A model generated the notes under the pieces. It saw nothing but the letters and a program-made list of their open reading frames with translations, was not told where the DNA came from and did not search any database. Shown here piece after piece: positions 23,821-32,594 of a DNA stretch of 32,926 nucleotides. The DNA is from CBDUBH01 sp965365345 (GTDB lineage: Bacteria > Bacteroidota > Ignavibacteria > Ignavibacteriales > SURF-24), in the NCBI GenBank assembly GCA_965365345.1, contig CBDUBH010000040.1, positions 1 through 32,926 on the forward strand, in the 5' to 3' direction. Position 1 is the first letter of the stretch, and each line of letters starts with the position of its first letter. The position numbers and the translations under genes were made by a program.

Positions 23821-25374
23821 ATGGGAAATGTAGTTAGGGAAAGTATTAAAAGTAGTGTGGCATCTTATATCGGCTTACTGATCGGAACAATAAATGTTAT
23901 TTTTTTATATACAAAATTTCTCTCTCCTCAAGAATTAGGTCTTACAAGAGTTTTACAAGATAGTGCAACTTTATTTGTATCTTTTGCACAATTAGGTTCT
24001 CCTTACATCATAGCAAAATTTTTCCCTCAATTTTCAGATAACTCAAAAAAACAAAATACTTTTTTATCTTTCGTTTTAATTTATTCTTTTATTGGATTTA
24101 CAATCTTTTTCTTATTATTTGTTAGCTTCAAATCCATTTACTTAAAAAGCTATTCGGAAAATTCACCCATCATACTAGAGTATTTTATTTATGTTACTCC
24201 TTTAGTTTTAGGAACAATCTTTTTAAATATAATTGAAGCCTACATAATAATTCAAAATAAACTTTCATTTCCTACTTTTATTCGAGAAGTCATTTTAAGA
24301 TTAATTAATTCGCTGATTATAATAATCTATGCAATAGGAATCATAAATTTTACAAGTTTTGTAAACCTAATGGTGTTTTCAAATTTTTTTGCAGTTGGAG
24401 TTTTAGTTTATTATGCAAGAAAAATAAAACTTTTATCTTTTACTACAGATATACAAATTATTAGCTTTCAGAAGCTAAAACCAATTTTAAAGTATGGTTT
24501 ATATACAGTTTTAGGTGGTTTCGGTTTTCTACTATCAACAAAAATTGATATGTTAATGTTGCCCGCATATGAAGGACTTCAAGAAACTGCAATTTATTCT
24601 ATTGCGATATTTATTGCAACAATTATGGAAATTCCAAAAAAAAGTCTTACTAGAGCTGTTTTACCTGCTTTATCTTTTTCCATAAACAAAAACGATAATA
24701 CAACATTAAATGATATTTATAAAAAAACTTCCATTAATCTGTTTATAAGCGGATTATTAATCTTTTTATTAATTTGGGTTAATATTGATGATCTTTTTTT
24801 GATTATTCCCAAAGGAGATATTTATATAAACGGAAAAACCGTATTATATATTTTTCTTTTTGGAAAGATTTTGGATTTGGTTACCGGAGTAAATAATGAA
24901 ATAGTTTTATATTCACGATATTATATTTATGGATTAGTATTAACCGTAGTTCTTGGAATAACTTCTATAATTACTAACATAATTTTTATTCCGCTTTATG
25001 GAATGACAGGCGCTGCAATAGCATCTGTTTTATCATATTTATTTTACTTAGTCTTTGCCTTGATTTTAATTTGGAAAAAATTTCACATCCAGCCTTTTAG
25101 CATAAATACTTTAAAAGCATTTGTTTTGTTTTTATTTACATGGATAATTGCCTGGGTTATTAAAGATCAAGGATTTTATTTATATGACAGTATCTTAAAT
25201 TCATTTAGAAAAGATCTGGCAGCTATGCTTCTGATTTTTTTCAAAACATTGATTTTAGTTCCTATATTTATATTTGTTGTTATTAAGTTTAAGATATCCG
25301 AAGATTTCACAAATTTAGTTTTTGCCGGAATCTCAAAAATTAAAAATATGTTAATAAAAAAGCACTCTATTTAA
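23821..25374 (+). CDS. Wzx-type flippase (polysaccharide biosynthesis/MATE-like)
   Basis: A 517-residue integral membrane protein with about 13-14 hydrophobic helices, characteristic of the MVF/polysaccharide-transport superfamily that flips lipid-linked oligosaccharide across the inner membrane. The N-terminal KSSVASYIGLLIGTINVIFLY and the FLSPQELGLTRVLQDSATL loop are typical of the first helices, where the protein usually reads (Y)xxGxxxx. The middle contains KYGLYTVLGGFGFLLSTKID, matching helix 7 of Wzx-like proteins, and LYGMTGAAIASVLSYL lies near helix 10. It is followed with a 1-base overlap by a GT4 gene, so the two are co-translated. It implies a Wzx/Wzy-type or similar pathway, but I see no polymerase or ligase gene in the window. 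Confidence 0.88.
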   Translation: MGNVVRESIKSSVASYIGLLIGTINVIFLYTKFLSPQELGLTRVLQDSATLFVSFAQLGSPYIIAKFFPQFSDNSKKQNTFLSFVLIYSFIGFTIFFLLFVSFKSIYLKSYSENSPIILEYFIYVTPLVLGTIFLNIIEAYIIIQNKLSFPTFIREVILRLINSLIIIIYAIGIINFTSFVNLMVFSNFFAVGVLVYYARKIKLLSFTTDIQIISFQKLKPILKYGLYTVLGGFGFLLSTKIDMLMLPAYEGLQETAIYSIAIFIATIMEIPKKSLTRAVLPALSFSINKNDNTTLNDIYKKTSINLFISGLLIFLLIWVNIDDLFLIIPKGDIYINGKTVLYIFLFGKILDLVTGVNNEIVLYSRYYIYGLVLTVVLGITSIITNIIFIPLYGMTGAAIASVLSYLFYLVFALILIWKKFHIQPFSINTLKAFVLFLFTWIIAWVIKDQGFYLYDSILNSFRKDLAAMLLIFFKTLILVPIFIFVVIKFKISEDFTNLVFAGISKIKNMLIKKHSI

Positions 25375-26612
25375 TGAAAGTTCTATTTACATTTAGCGGA
25401 TTGCCGCATTATTATAATTTGATACTGAATAAATTAAACAGAATTCCTGATCTGGAAATTGTAGTTGTTGTTCCTTTTAAAAAAAGCGAAAATATTGGTA
25501 GCGGAGTTTTTGAAACGGAAAAAGATATTGAGTTTAAGCTTATTAGATTAGAAGAATATCAAACATTCTACAGAAAAAGTTTTTTTAAAAACTTTTTAAA
25601 AACCGTTTATTCAGAAAAACCGGATATAATTGTTACAAATTGGCCTTACATTTTATATTTTATTTTTAATCCGTTTCTTTTAAAAAAAATTAAAAGACAG
25701 AATATAAAAATTATTTTTAAGGAAATTCCGTTTCAAGTTCCTAAATATAATGAAGCAATTTCCTATTATACCAGAAAAGATGTAATTGATGAAAATTTAA
25801 GATCGGGAAAAGACAAGAATAAAATTTTAATGTATTTAAAAGGATTTATATTAAGAGAAGTTAGAAAAAAATACTACGGAATAATTGACGCTTTTGTTAA
25901 TTACATTGAAGATGCTTACGAAATAATTGGAAGTTACGGAGTTGATAAAAATAGGATTTTCATAACTTATAATTCACCTGATACAGATGAATTATTTAAA
26001 GCAAAAAAAATTGTTGATGAATCACCGAATTTACTGCCTGAAAATAATTATAGGCTAATTCATGTGGGCAGATTAGTTGAATGGAAAAGAGTTGATCTTC
26101 TGATAAAAGTTTTAAAAAGATTACTTCCAAAATTTCCAGAAGCTGAATTAATTGTAATAGGAAATGGGCCAAAAGAAAATGACCTTAAAAATTTAGCAGA
26201 AGAATTAGGAATAAAAGAAAAGGTTTTATTTCAAGGAGCAATTTACGATACGGTAAAATTAGGTAAGTTTTTTAAATCATCATCACTTTATGTTTTAGGC
26301 GGAATGGGCGGGTTATCAATCAACGAAGCCATGGCTTTTGAAAAACCTGTTGTTTGTTCTGTTTGCGATGGAACAGAAAAAAGTTTGGTAATAGAAAATT
26401 ACAGCGGAAAATATTTTGATGCCGGAAATGAAGATGATCTTTTTAAAGTTATTGATGAATTATTTTCCGATACTCAAAAATTGAAATTACTGGGCGAAAA
26501 TTCGTTTGAAATAATCAAAAATAAAATAAATACAAATACGGTAGTTAAAGGATATTTGGATGCCTTCAATTTTGTTACAAATAATAAATTCAATCTAAAA
26601 TCTAATCTATGA
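25374..26612 (+). CDS. GT4-family glycosyltransferase
   Basis: A 412-residue GT-B enzyme. The N-lobe begins VLFTFSGLPHYYN, without the usual double Gly. The C-lobe is canonical: LIHVGRLVEWKRVDLLIKVL (about 223-242), ELIVIGNGPKENDLKNLA, KVLFQGAIYD, and the donor site YVLGGMGGLSINEAMAFEKPVVCS, where the Glu of NEAM is the second Glu of the EX7E motif and the first position is occupied by a Gly-rich turn. The start ATG overlaps the flippase stop by one base, and its own stop region overlaps the next gene by four bases, forming a compact operon. The sugar and linkage are not predictable from sequence. Confidence 0.86.
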   Translation: MKVLFTFSGLPHYYNLILNKLNRIPDLEIVVVVPFKKSENIGSGVFETEKDIEFKLIRLEEYQTFYRKSFFKNFLKTVYSEKPDIIVTNWPYILYFIFNPFLLKKIKRQNIKIIFKEIPFQVPKYNEAISYYTRKDVIDENLRSGKDKNKILMYLKGFILREVRKKYYGIIDAFVNYIEDAYEIIGSYGVDKNRIFITYNSPDTDELFKAKKIVDESPNLLPENNYRLIHVGRLVEWKRVDLLIKVLKRLLPKFPEAELIVIGNGPKENDLKNLAEELGIKEKVLFQGAIYDTVKLGKFFKSSSLYVLGGMGGLSINEAMAFEKPVVCSVCDGTEKSLVIENYSGKYFDAGNEDDLFKVIDELFSDTQKLKLLGENSFEIIKNKINTNTVVKGYLDAFNFVTNNKFNLKSNL

Positions 26613-27421
26613 AATTATTCTTACAAATTATTTTTAAAGGATTATATACTTTTTTTACAAATAAAAATTACCGCGAATTTATACGGCTCGTAATTAAATT
26701 CGGCGATAAAAGAAGATACGAAAAACAAAATATAAATTTCTTGAATTACAATTTTGATGTTCCCGATTCGCTTTCTTTTGTTTGGCAATTCAAAGAAATT
26801 TTTGTTGATGAAAGCTATAAATTCAATTCGCAAAATAATGCTCCGGTAATTTTTGACTGCGGCGCAAACGTCGGAACTAGTTGTTTATATTTCAAAAATC
26901 TTTTTCCAAATTCAAAAATTACTGCATTTGAAGCCGATTCCGCAATTGCAAAGATTTTAAAATCAAATCTTCAAAAGAATAATTTTAATGATATTGAAAT
27001 TATTGACAAAGCGGTTTGGATCAATAATAACGGAATTGAAATTTCTTTGGAAGGAGCTGACGGCGCTTCAATTTATTCGGAAAGCCAAAACAAAATAAAA
27101 GTTGATTCAATAAGATTAAAGGATTTTTTGGAAAAAGAAATTTCAATTGATATGCTGAAAATGGATATTGAAGGCGCGGAAGTTGAAGTCCTAAAAGATT
27201 GCGGTGAAAGTTTAAGCAAAATAAAAAATTTGTTCATCGAATATCATTCATTCTTAAACGGCTCGCAAGATTTAGATGAAATTTTAAATCTTCTAAAAAA
27301 TAACGGATTCAGATATTTCATTAAGCAAGCCGCTGATAGAAATAAACCGTTGATAAATCGTTTCAATAAAAATAATCCCGCAATGGATCTTCAATTAAAT
27401 ATTTACGCTTATAAAAATTGA
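26609..27421 (+). CDS. FkbM-family methyltransferase
   Basis: A 270-residue enzyme with a complete FkbM core: IFDCGANVGTSCLYF (about 84-98) as the SAM-binding loop, KITAFEADSAIAKIL as strand 2, and IDMLKMDIEGAEVEVL (about 179-194), the KxDxEGxE hallmark. IKNLFIEYHSF follows. It would O-methylate a sugar in the cluster's product. The first 70 residues are basic with a short hydrophobic patch (LFLQIIFKGLYTFF) that may help membrane association. It starts by overlapping the GT4 stop (ATGA) and is followed after seven bases by another GT4 gene. It resembles the 23099-23779 product in overall fold but not closely in sequence. Confidence 0.87.
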   Translation: MKLFLQIIFKGLYTFFTNKNYREFIRLVIKFGDKRRYEKQNINFLNYNFDVPDSLSFVWQFKEIFVDESYKFNSQNNAPVIFDCGANVGTSCLYFKNLFPNSKITAFEADSAIAKILKSNLQKNNFNDIEIIDKAVWINNNGIEISLEGADGASIYSESQNKIKVDSIRLKDFLEKEISIDMLKMDIEGAEVEVLKDCGESLSKIKNLFIEYHSFLNGSQDLDEILNLLKNNGFRYFIKQAADRNKPLINRFNKNNPAMDLQLNIYAYKN

Positions 27422-27428
27422 TTTAATA

Positions 27429-28691
27429 ATGAATGTAATTCATGTTTGCAATTCGGATATAAAAGGCGGCGCTGCACAAGCGGCATTCAGAATTAATAAT
27501 GCATTAGTTAATTCCGTCGTAAATTCAGAAATGCTTGTCCAGCAAAAAATTTCCAAAAGTGAATTTTCAAAATCAATTGTTAATTCCGGAACTGAAAAAT
27601 ATTTAACTTATTCCAGAATTGCAGCTGATCTTTTTCAAATGAAATTATTTACTAAAGAAGAAAAAGGCAGATTTTCATTTTGGAATTTGGGAACCGATAT
27701 TTCTAAAAATAAATTAATTCAAAATGCGGATGTAATTCATCTTCATTGGATAAACGAAGGCTTTTTGTCATCAAAAAGTTTTTATGAAATTTCAAAATTG
27801 AATAAGCCGGTTGTTTGGACTTTACACGATATGTGGGCGTTTACCGGCGGATGTCATTACAGTTCGGGCTGTGAAAATTTTAAAACAAATTGCGGAAATT
27901 GCCCTTATTTAAAATTCCAAAATGAAAATGATTTTTCACGAAAAATCTGGAATAAAAAAAATGAAATTTATCCGCATCTGAATTTAACAATTGTCACTTG
28001 TAGTAACTGGCTTGCTGAAATTGCAAAAAGCAGTTCACTATTAAGAAATCATAAAATTACTGCTATTCCGAATCCGATAAATCAAAATTCTTTTCATCCC
28101 ATTGAAAAGATTTCAGCAAGAAAAGAATCGAATTTACCTTTTGATAAAAAATTGATTTTGTTCGGCACAATGAATTTAAAAGATGAGCGAAAAGGATTTT
28201 CATATTTAAAAAAGAGCTTGGAAATTTTAAAAGATAAATTAAAATTAAACTCTAGCGGATACGAGATTGTAATTTTTGGAAGAGCTCCGGAAGATTTAAT
28301 TAAGGAACTACCATTTAAAGTAAATTTTTTAGGCAGATTAAGTGAAACATCAAAAATTAATTTGTGTTACAATGCTGCCGATGTTTTTGTTGCACCATCT
28401 TTAGAAGATAATTTGCCTAATACTGTTATGGAATCCTTGGCATGCGGAACTCCCGTTGTAGCTTTTAATATTGGCGGAATGCCTGATATGATTGACCATA
28501 AATCAAACGGTTATTTGGCAAATAATATTTCAGCCGATGAACTTGCCGAAGGAATTTTTTGGATTTTAGAAGATGAAAATCGTTTAGCAAAATTTAGAGA
28601 AAATTCCCGCGAAAAAGTTTTAACTAATTTTACTCCGGAAATTGTTGGAAATCAGTACAAAGAACTTTATGAAGAAGTATTAAAAAAATGA
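27429..28691 (+). CDS. GT4-family glycosyltransferase (WcaC-like)
   Basis: A 420-residue GT-B glycosyltransferase. The N-lobe opens with VIHVCNSDIKGGAAQAAFRI, with the typical Gly-Gly-Ala loop, and contains HLHWINEGFLS and WTLHDMWAFTGGCHY followed by a Cys cluster (SSGCENF, TNCGNCPYLK) often seen in colanic-acid-type GT4 enzymes. The C-lobe has LILFGTMNLKDERKGFSYL, VNFLGRLSE, and ADVFVAPSLEDNLPNTVMESLACGTPVVAF, in which EDNLPNTVMES is the full EX7E-type donor motif. It is the last gene of the plus-strand run and converges on another GT4 gene 50 bases later. The substrate cannot be told. Confidence 0.88.
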   Translation: MNVIHVCNSDIKGGAAQAAFRINNALVNSVVNSEMLVQQKISKSEFSKSIVNSGTEKYLTYSRIAADLFQMKLFTKEEKGRFSFWNLGTDISKNKLIQNADVIHLHWINEGFLSSKSFYEISKLNKPVVWTLHDMWAFTGGCHYSSGCENFKTNCGNCPYLKFQNENDFSRKIWNKKNEIYPHLNLTIVTCSNWLAEIAKSSSLLRNHKITAIPNPINQNSFHPIEKISARKESNLPFDKKLILFGTMNLKDERKGFSYLKKSLEILKDKLKLNSSGYEIVIFGRAPEDLIKELPFKVNFLGRLSETSKINLCYNAADVFVAPSLEDNLPNTVMESLACGTPVVAFNIGGMPDMIDHKSNGYLANNISADELAEGIFWILEDENRLAKFRENSREKVLTNFTPEIVGNQYKELYEEVLKK

Positions 28692-28741
28692 TTTTAATTT
28701 TAGTTTTAGTTTAAATTATAAATCCTCATAAATTCAAATAA

Positions 28742-30001
28742 TTATTTCTTAGGATCAATTATCCTTGCTAACTCCTTCGCAATATTTTCTCTTTTATATT
28801 TTTCTATCGTTTCAAATTTTGTTGAATAACTTTTCACCTCAGCAAAAAACTCTTTTGCATCACTTTCGTACGGAAATAATTTTCCCGCATTGGCTTCCTG
28901 CAAAATTTGATTTACTTCTTCGTTATCATCACCAAAAGCTAAAACCGGTTTTCCGGTGCGTAAATATTCAAATAATTTTCCCGGAACGTGACGCTTTTCC
29001 GTTGCGCAAACCAGCAGATACGAAGCCGAAGATATTTCACTTAGCATTTTTTTGTAAGGTAAAAATCCTGAATATTCAACAAAGTCATTTAAACCGCTTT
29101 CCGAAATTGCCTGCTTGATTTTCGGCGAAACTGTTCCTATAAATTTAATTTTAAATTTTATGCCCGAATCAATTCTCTCTTTTAAAGTTTTCCATAAATT
29201 TTCCGGATTTTGATAATCAAAAATATTTCCAGCATGGACTAAAACTTCTTCATCTTTTGATTTTTGAATTTCAATTCCTTTAAATTCTTCTTCGTCAAAT
29301 CCCCAAAATAAAACTTCGGATTTATTTTTTAGAAACGGATATTTTTCAACGAAATCATTTCTTGTATCTTTTGTTACAAAAATTACTTTTGCGGCATTTT
29401 GCATAACTGATTTTTCGAAGTGATTATCTAAAGCTAAAGTAAATTTGTTTCGCTCGAAATCTTTATAATAAACGATATCAACCCACGGATCAATTAAAAC
29501 CGGAATATGCGGCAAGTTAAATTTTTTGCTTAAAGTTTTCCCTATCAAATGTGTGCTGTGCGGCGGACCCATTGTAATTATTGCGTCAACTTTATTATTA
29601 CGCAAAAAATTTGTTCCGGATTTTATTCCATGAAAATACCATCCGATCCGTGCATCCGGCACAAACAAATTCATCCTGATCCAAATTGAAATTCTGTGCG
29701 CTAAACTTTTATTCGTTTTTGAAATTGCTTCGGAGGCCGATAAAGGTTCCTCTTCGCTTTTGCCGGTAAATTTTCTGTAGAGTTTGAACGGATCAAAATA
29801 ACCTGTCTTAATTACCTCTAAATCAGAATCAACTTTATTTAAAAGACTTTCATCTTTTGCGCCGAATGTATCTTTATTAACCGTTAAAACTGAAGGCTTA
29901 ATTTCAAATTGCGTTAAATATTTTATAATGTCCAAAGGCCAATGTAGCGAGGCTTTTCCTGATGGCGGCCAAAAAAATGTAATGAATAAAACTTTTTTCA
30001 T
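28742..30001 (-). CDS. GT4-like glycosyltransferase, opposite strand
   Basis: A 419-residue protein with the GT4 outline. It starts VLFITFFWPPSGKASLHWPL, and the N-lobe has DAIITMGPPHSTHLIGKTLS and HIPVLIDPWVD. The C-lobe has VLVHAGNIFDYQNPENLW, KIKFIGTVSPK, VEYSGFLPYKKML, then YLLVCATEKRHVPGKLFEYLRTGKPVLAF, where PGKLFEYLRTGKPV is the typical donor-site helix. It resembles WbuB-like and other GT4 enzymes acting on surface glycans. It is on the minus strand facing the rest of the cluster, with the AI-2E genes diverging from its 5' side, so it is a separate transcription unit. The start is the ATG at 30001. Confidence 0.84.
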   Translation of the reverse strand: MKKVLFITFFWPPSGKASLHWPLDIIKYLTQFEIKPSVLTVNKDTFGAKDESLLNKVDSDLEVIKTGYFDPFKLYRKFTGKSEEEPLSASEAISKTNKSLAHRISIWIRMNLFVPDARIGWYFHGIKSGTNFLRNNKVDAIITMGPPHSTHLIGKTLSKKFNLPHIPVLIDPWVDIVYYKDFERNKFTLALDNHFEKSVMQNAAKVIFVTKDTRNDFVEKYPFLKNKSEVLFWGFDEEEFKGIEIQKSKDEEVLVHAGNIFDYQNPENLWKTLKERIDSGIKFKIKFIGTVSPKIKQAISESGLNDFVEYSGFLPYKKMLSEISSASYLLVCATEKRHVPGKLFEYLRTGKPVLAFGDDNEEVNQILQEANAGKLFPYESDAKEFFAEVKSYSTKFETIEKYKRENIAKELARIIDPKK

Positions 30002-30063
30002 TGATTATGATTTACTATTATAGCTTTTTTATATGATTCTGTATAGTTTATATTAATATCTTT

Positions 30064-31224
30064 TTGAAAATTAAATTTATGCAAAAAACTAAATCTTTGC
30101 TCGAATCTTCTACTTCTTTTTTTGTGGATTTCATTGGAATTGTTGTTGTTTTTATTGTGCTAAAAGAACTTCAATCCATTTTCATCCCGTTTGTAATTGC
30201 ATATTTTTTGTTTTTTGTTTTTACTCCGCTACATAATTATTTTCATAAAATAAAAGCGCCCACTTCTCTTACAACCGTTCTTGATATTTTGATTTTGATA
30301 TTTCTTTTCGGAAGCATTTCTTCGGTTTTAGTGGATTCTTTTGCACGGCTTGGCGAAGAACTTCCGGTTTACGCAATGAAATTAAACAGATTGGTCTCTG
30401 AAACTGCATATTCATGGGGAGTTACTGATCCTTATTTTGCAAATTTTGATATTAATAATCTCCTGACAGAAGTTGATCTGCCGATTTTAGCAGGAACGCT
30501 TTTTTCATCAACATTTTCTTTTGTGGGAACAACCGCTTTTGTTCTTTTCTTTTTCATTTTTATCAGCAGCGGTCATCAAAAGATTTATGAGGCGATCCGC
30601 CGAAGATATTTGCCGGATTCCCCTGATGATAATTATTCAATTGTTAAACAGAAAGTTAAAACAATTTCACAAGATGATGATACAATTAAATCAGAGGAAA
30701 CCGTAACCATTGAATCAGGTCATGATGAAGAGGATTCGCTCAAAAAAACTTTTCAGGAAATTATTGATCAGGTTCAAAAATACATTATCACAAAATTCAT
30801 TATGAGTTTGATAATGGGGATTTTGGTTGCGGTTATTTTGATTATTGCCGGTGTTGATTTTCCTGTGGTTTGGGCAGTAATAACTTTTTTATTCCATTTT
30901 ATTCCGAATATCGGATCAATTATTGCGGTACTTTTGCCAAGTGTTATGGCGTTAATTCAATTTGAATCTGCAGGAATTGCCCTTGTTATCGCTGCGGTTT
31001 TAATCGGAATTCAAAATATTGTAGGAAATATTTTAGAACCGAAAATTTTTGGTCATAGATTAGGAATGAATCCGCTTGTAATTTTACTTTCGTTATTGCT
31101 TTGGGGCTACATTTGGGGAATTGTTGGCGCAATTCTTTCGGTTCCGCTTACCGCAATAATTAAGATAATAATTTCACGCAGCGATTCACCCAACATGAAA
31201 TTACTTAATGATATTATGGAGTAA
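30064..31224 (+). CDS. AI-2E-family transporter (PerM-like), copy 1
   Basis: An inner-membrane protein of the AI-2E/PerM superfamily, whose members act as small-molecule exporters or ion exchangers; the substrate here is unknown and quorum-signal export should not be assumed. There are about seven hydrophobic segments: FIGIVVVFIVLKELQSIFIP and FVIAYFLFFVFTPL near the start, FVLFFFIFISSG about 150-165, then a highly charged cytoplasmic loop (about 190-225, DDDTIKSEETVT), the amphipathic FQEIIDQVQKYI, and the conserved C-terminal block FIPNIGSIIAVLLPS and LWGYIWGIVGAILSVPLTA. The TTG at 30064 is the upstream limit; the ATG at 30079 is more likely and gives 381 residues. It is followed by a paralogue. 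Confidence 0.88.
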   Translation: MKIKFMQKTKSLLESSTSFFVDFIGIVVVFIVLKELQSIFIPFVIAYFLFFVFTPLHNYFHKIKAPTSLTTVLDILILIFLFGSISSVLVDSFARLGEELPVYAMKLNRLVSETAYSWGVTDPYFANFDINNLLTEVDLPILAGTLFSSTFSFVGTTAFVLFFFIFISSGHQKIYEAIRRRYLPDSPDDNYSIVKQKVKTISQDDDTIKSEETVTIESGHDEEDSLKKTFQEIIDQVQKYIITKFIMSLIMGILVAVILIIAGVDFPVVWAVITFLFHFIPNIGSIIAVLLPSVMALIQFESAGIALVIAAVLIGIQNIVGNILEPKIFGHRLGMNPLVILLSLLLWGYIWGIVGAILSVPLTAIIKIIISRSDSPNMKLLNDIME

Positions 31225-31373
31225 ATTAAATTTCAGATTTACCGGTTTTTCATTTTGATTTTTTACTTTATTTATATTTAATTTCAAACTTTAACTTTTC
31301 ATTTTAAACTTTTTGCTTCAATATTAATTTTTTGATATTAAATTAAATATTACAGGCAAACAAAAAGAATAAA

Positions 31374-32528
31374 ATGGAAAAGATAAGAATCAAACTTCCT
31401 CCGGCAATTAGTTTTTCGATAATATTTATCGCAGTGGTTTTAACTTTTGTGGTTCTTTATATTTTAAGTGCCATTTTTATTCCTTTTGTGGTTGCTTACT
31501 TTTTATATTTTGTTTTTTCTCCAATTCACAAATACTTCGAAAAAAAAAGATTTCCGATTTATTTGATATTGATAATTGACGCGCTTATAATCAGTGTTTT
31601 GTTTTTTTTAGTCTCGTTAATTATGATTGAAAGTTTCACTGAATTTGCCGCACGCTTTCCGGAATATGAAACGAAAATTAATAACATTGTAAATTCTGTT
31701 GTCGCTCAACTTTCATTTGCAAGAACTTATATAAGGCATTTTGAACTTTCGGATGTTTTTCGCGATATGGATTATTCAAATTTTGCCGGTATATTTTTTA
31801 CATCAACATTTTCTCTGCTTGGCACTGCAATCTTCATTCTTTTCTTTTTTATTTTTATTGTATTGGGTCATGAAAATATTTATAATTCGGTTAGAAGAAG
31901 ATTTATCAGCACGCACATCAAAAGCGATATTTTACCGGTTGAAATTCAAAAATCATTTCCGGTTGCCGATGAAAATGCTCCGCAGGAGGAAGCCGTAAAA
32001 TTCAATCTTGCAAAAGAAGAAGAGATGCAGCTTCAAAATACATTTAAGGAAATCACAGATCAGATCCAAAAATACATTACCGCAAAATTTTTGATAAGTT
32101 TAATTTCGGCTGTTATTGAAGGATTGATAATTTGGGCTTTCGGGATTGATTTTGCATTAATGTTTGCCGTGCTGATCTTTCTTTTAAATTTCATTCCGAA
32201 TATCGGTTCGCTTGTCGGATTAGGTTTCCCGATTATTATGTCATTAATTGAATACGATTCATTTTGGATGGTTTTACTTTTTTCAATCGTACTTATCGCA
32301 ACTGATATGATAATGGGAAATTTTGTAGAGCCGAAAGTTTTCGGTGAAACTTTAAATTTAAATCCCATTGTTGTTTTGCTTGCACTTTTGTTATGGGGCT
32401 ATATTTGGGGGGCTGTCGGAGCAATTCTTTCGGTTCCGCTTACGGCAGTAATTAAAATTATAATTTCACGAAGCGATTCACCGAATCTGGTTTTCTTAAA
32501 TGATCTTATGAGCAATAAAAGCGGGTGA
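31374..32528 (+). CDS. AI-2E-family transporter (PerM-like), copy 2
   Basis: A 384-residue paralogue of the preceding gene, with the same membrane layout. The C-termini are almost identical (GAILSVPLTAVIKIIISRSD, compared with the preceding gene's GAILSVPLTAIIKIIISRSD), and FIPNIGSLVGLGFP and LWGYIWGAVGAIL match as well. The cytoplasmic loop differs strongly: this copy has VEIQKSFPVADENAPQEEAV in place of the Asp/Thr-rich loop of copy 1. The gap between the two genes is 149 bases, so each may have its own promoter. The ATG at 31374 follows CAAAAAGAATAAA with a weak ribosome binding site. Confidence 0.89.
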   Translation: MEKIRIKLPPAISFSIIFIAVVLTFVVLYILSAIFIPFVVAYFLYFVFSPIHKYFEKKRFPIYLILIIDALIISVLFFLVSLIMIESFTEFAARFPEYETKINNIVNSVVAQLSFARTYIRHFELSDVFRDMDYSNFAGIFFTSTFSLLGTAIFILFFFIFIVLGHENIYNSVRRRFISTHIKSDILPVEIQKSFPVADENAPQEEAVKFNLAKEEEMQLQNTFKEITDQIQKYITAKFLISLISAVIEGLIIWAFGIDFALMFAVLIFLLNFIPNIGSLVGLGFPIIMSLIEYDSFWMVLLFSIVLIATDMIMGNFVEPKVFGETLNLNPIVVLLALLLWGYIWGAVGAILSVPLTAVIKIIISRSDSPNLVFLNDLMSNKSG

Positions 32529-32594
32529 AAGTGAATTTAGGATTAAGAATAAAGTAAATAAATGATTGAATTGGCAGAAATCAACTTTGATCAT

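Noticed and set aside
30064..32528. Quorum-sensing AI-2 export genes
   Set aside because: The family name is historical. Many members transport ions or other molecules and there is no luxS or AI-2 receptor gene in the window.
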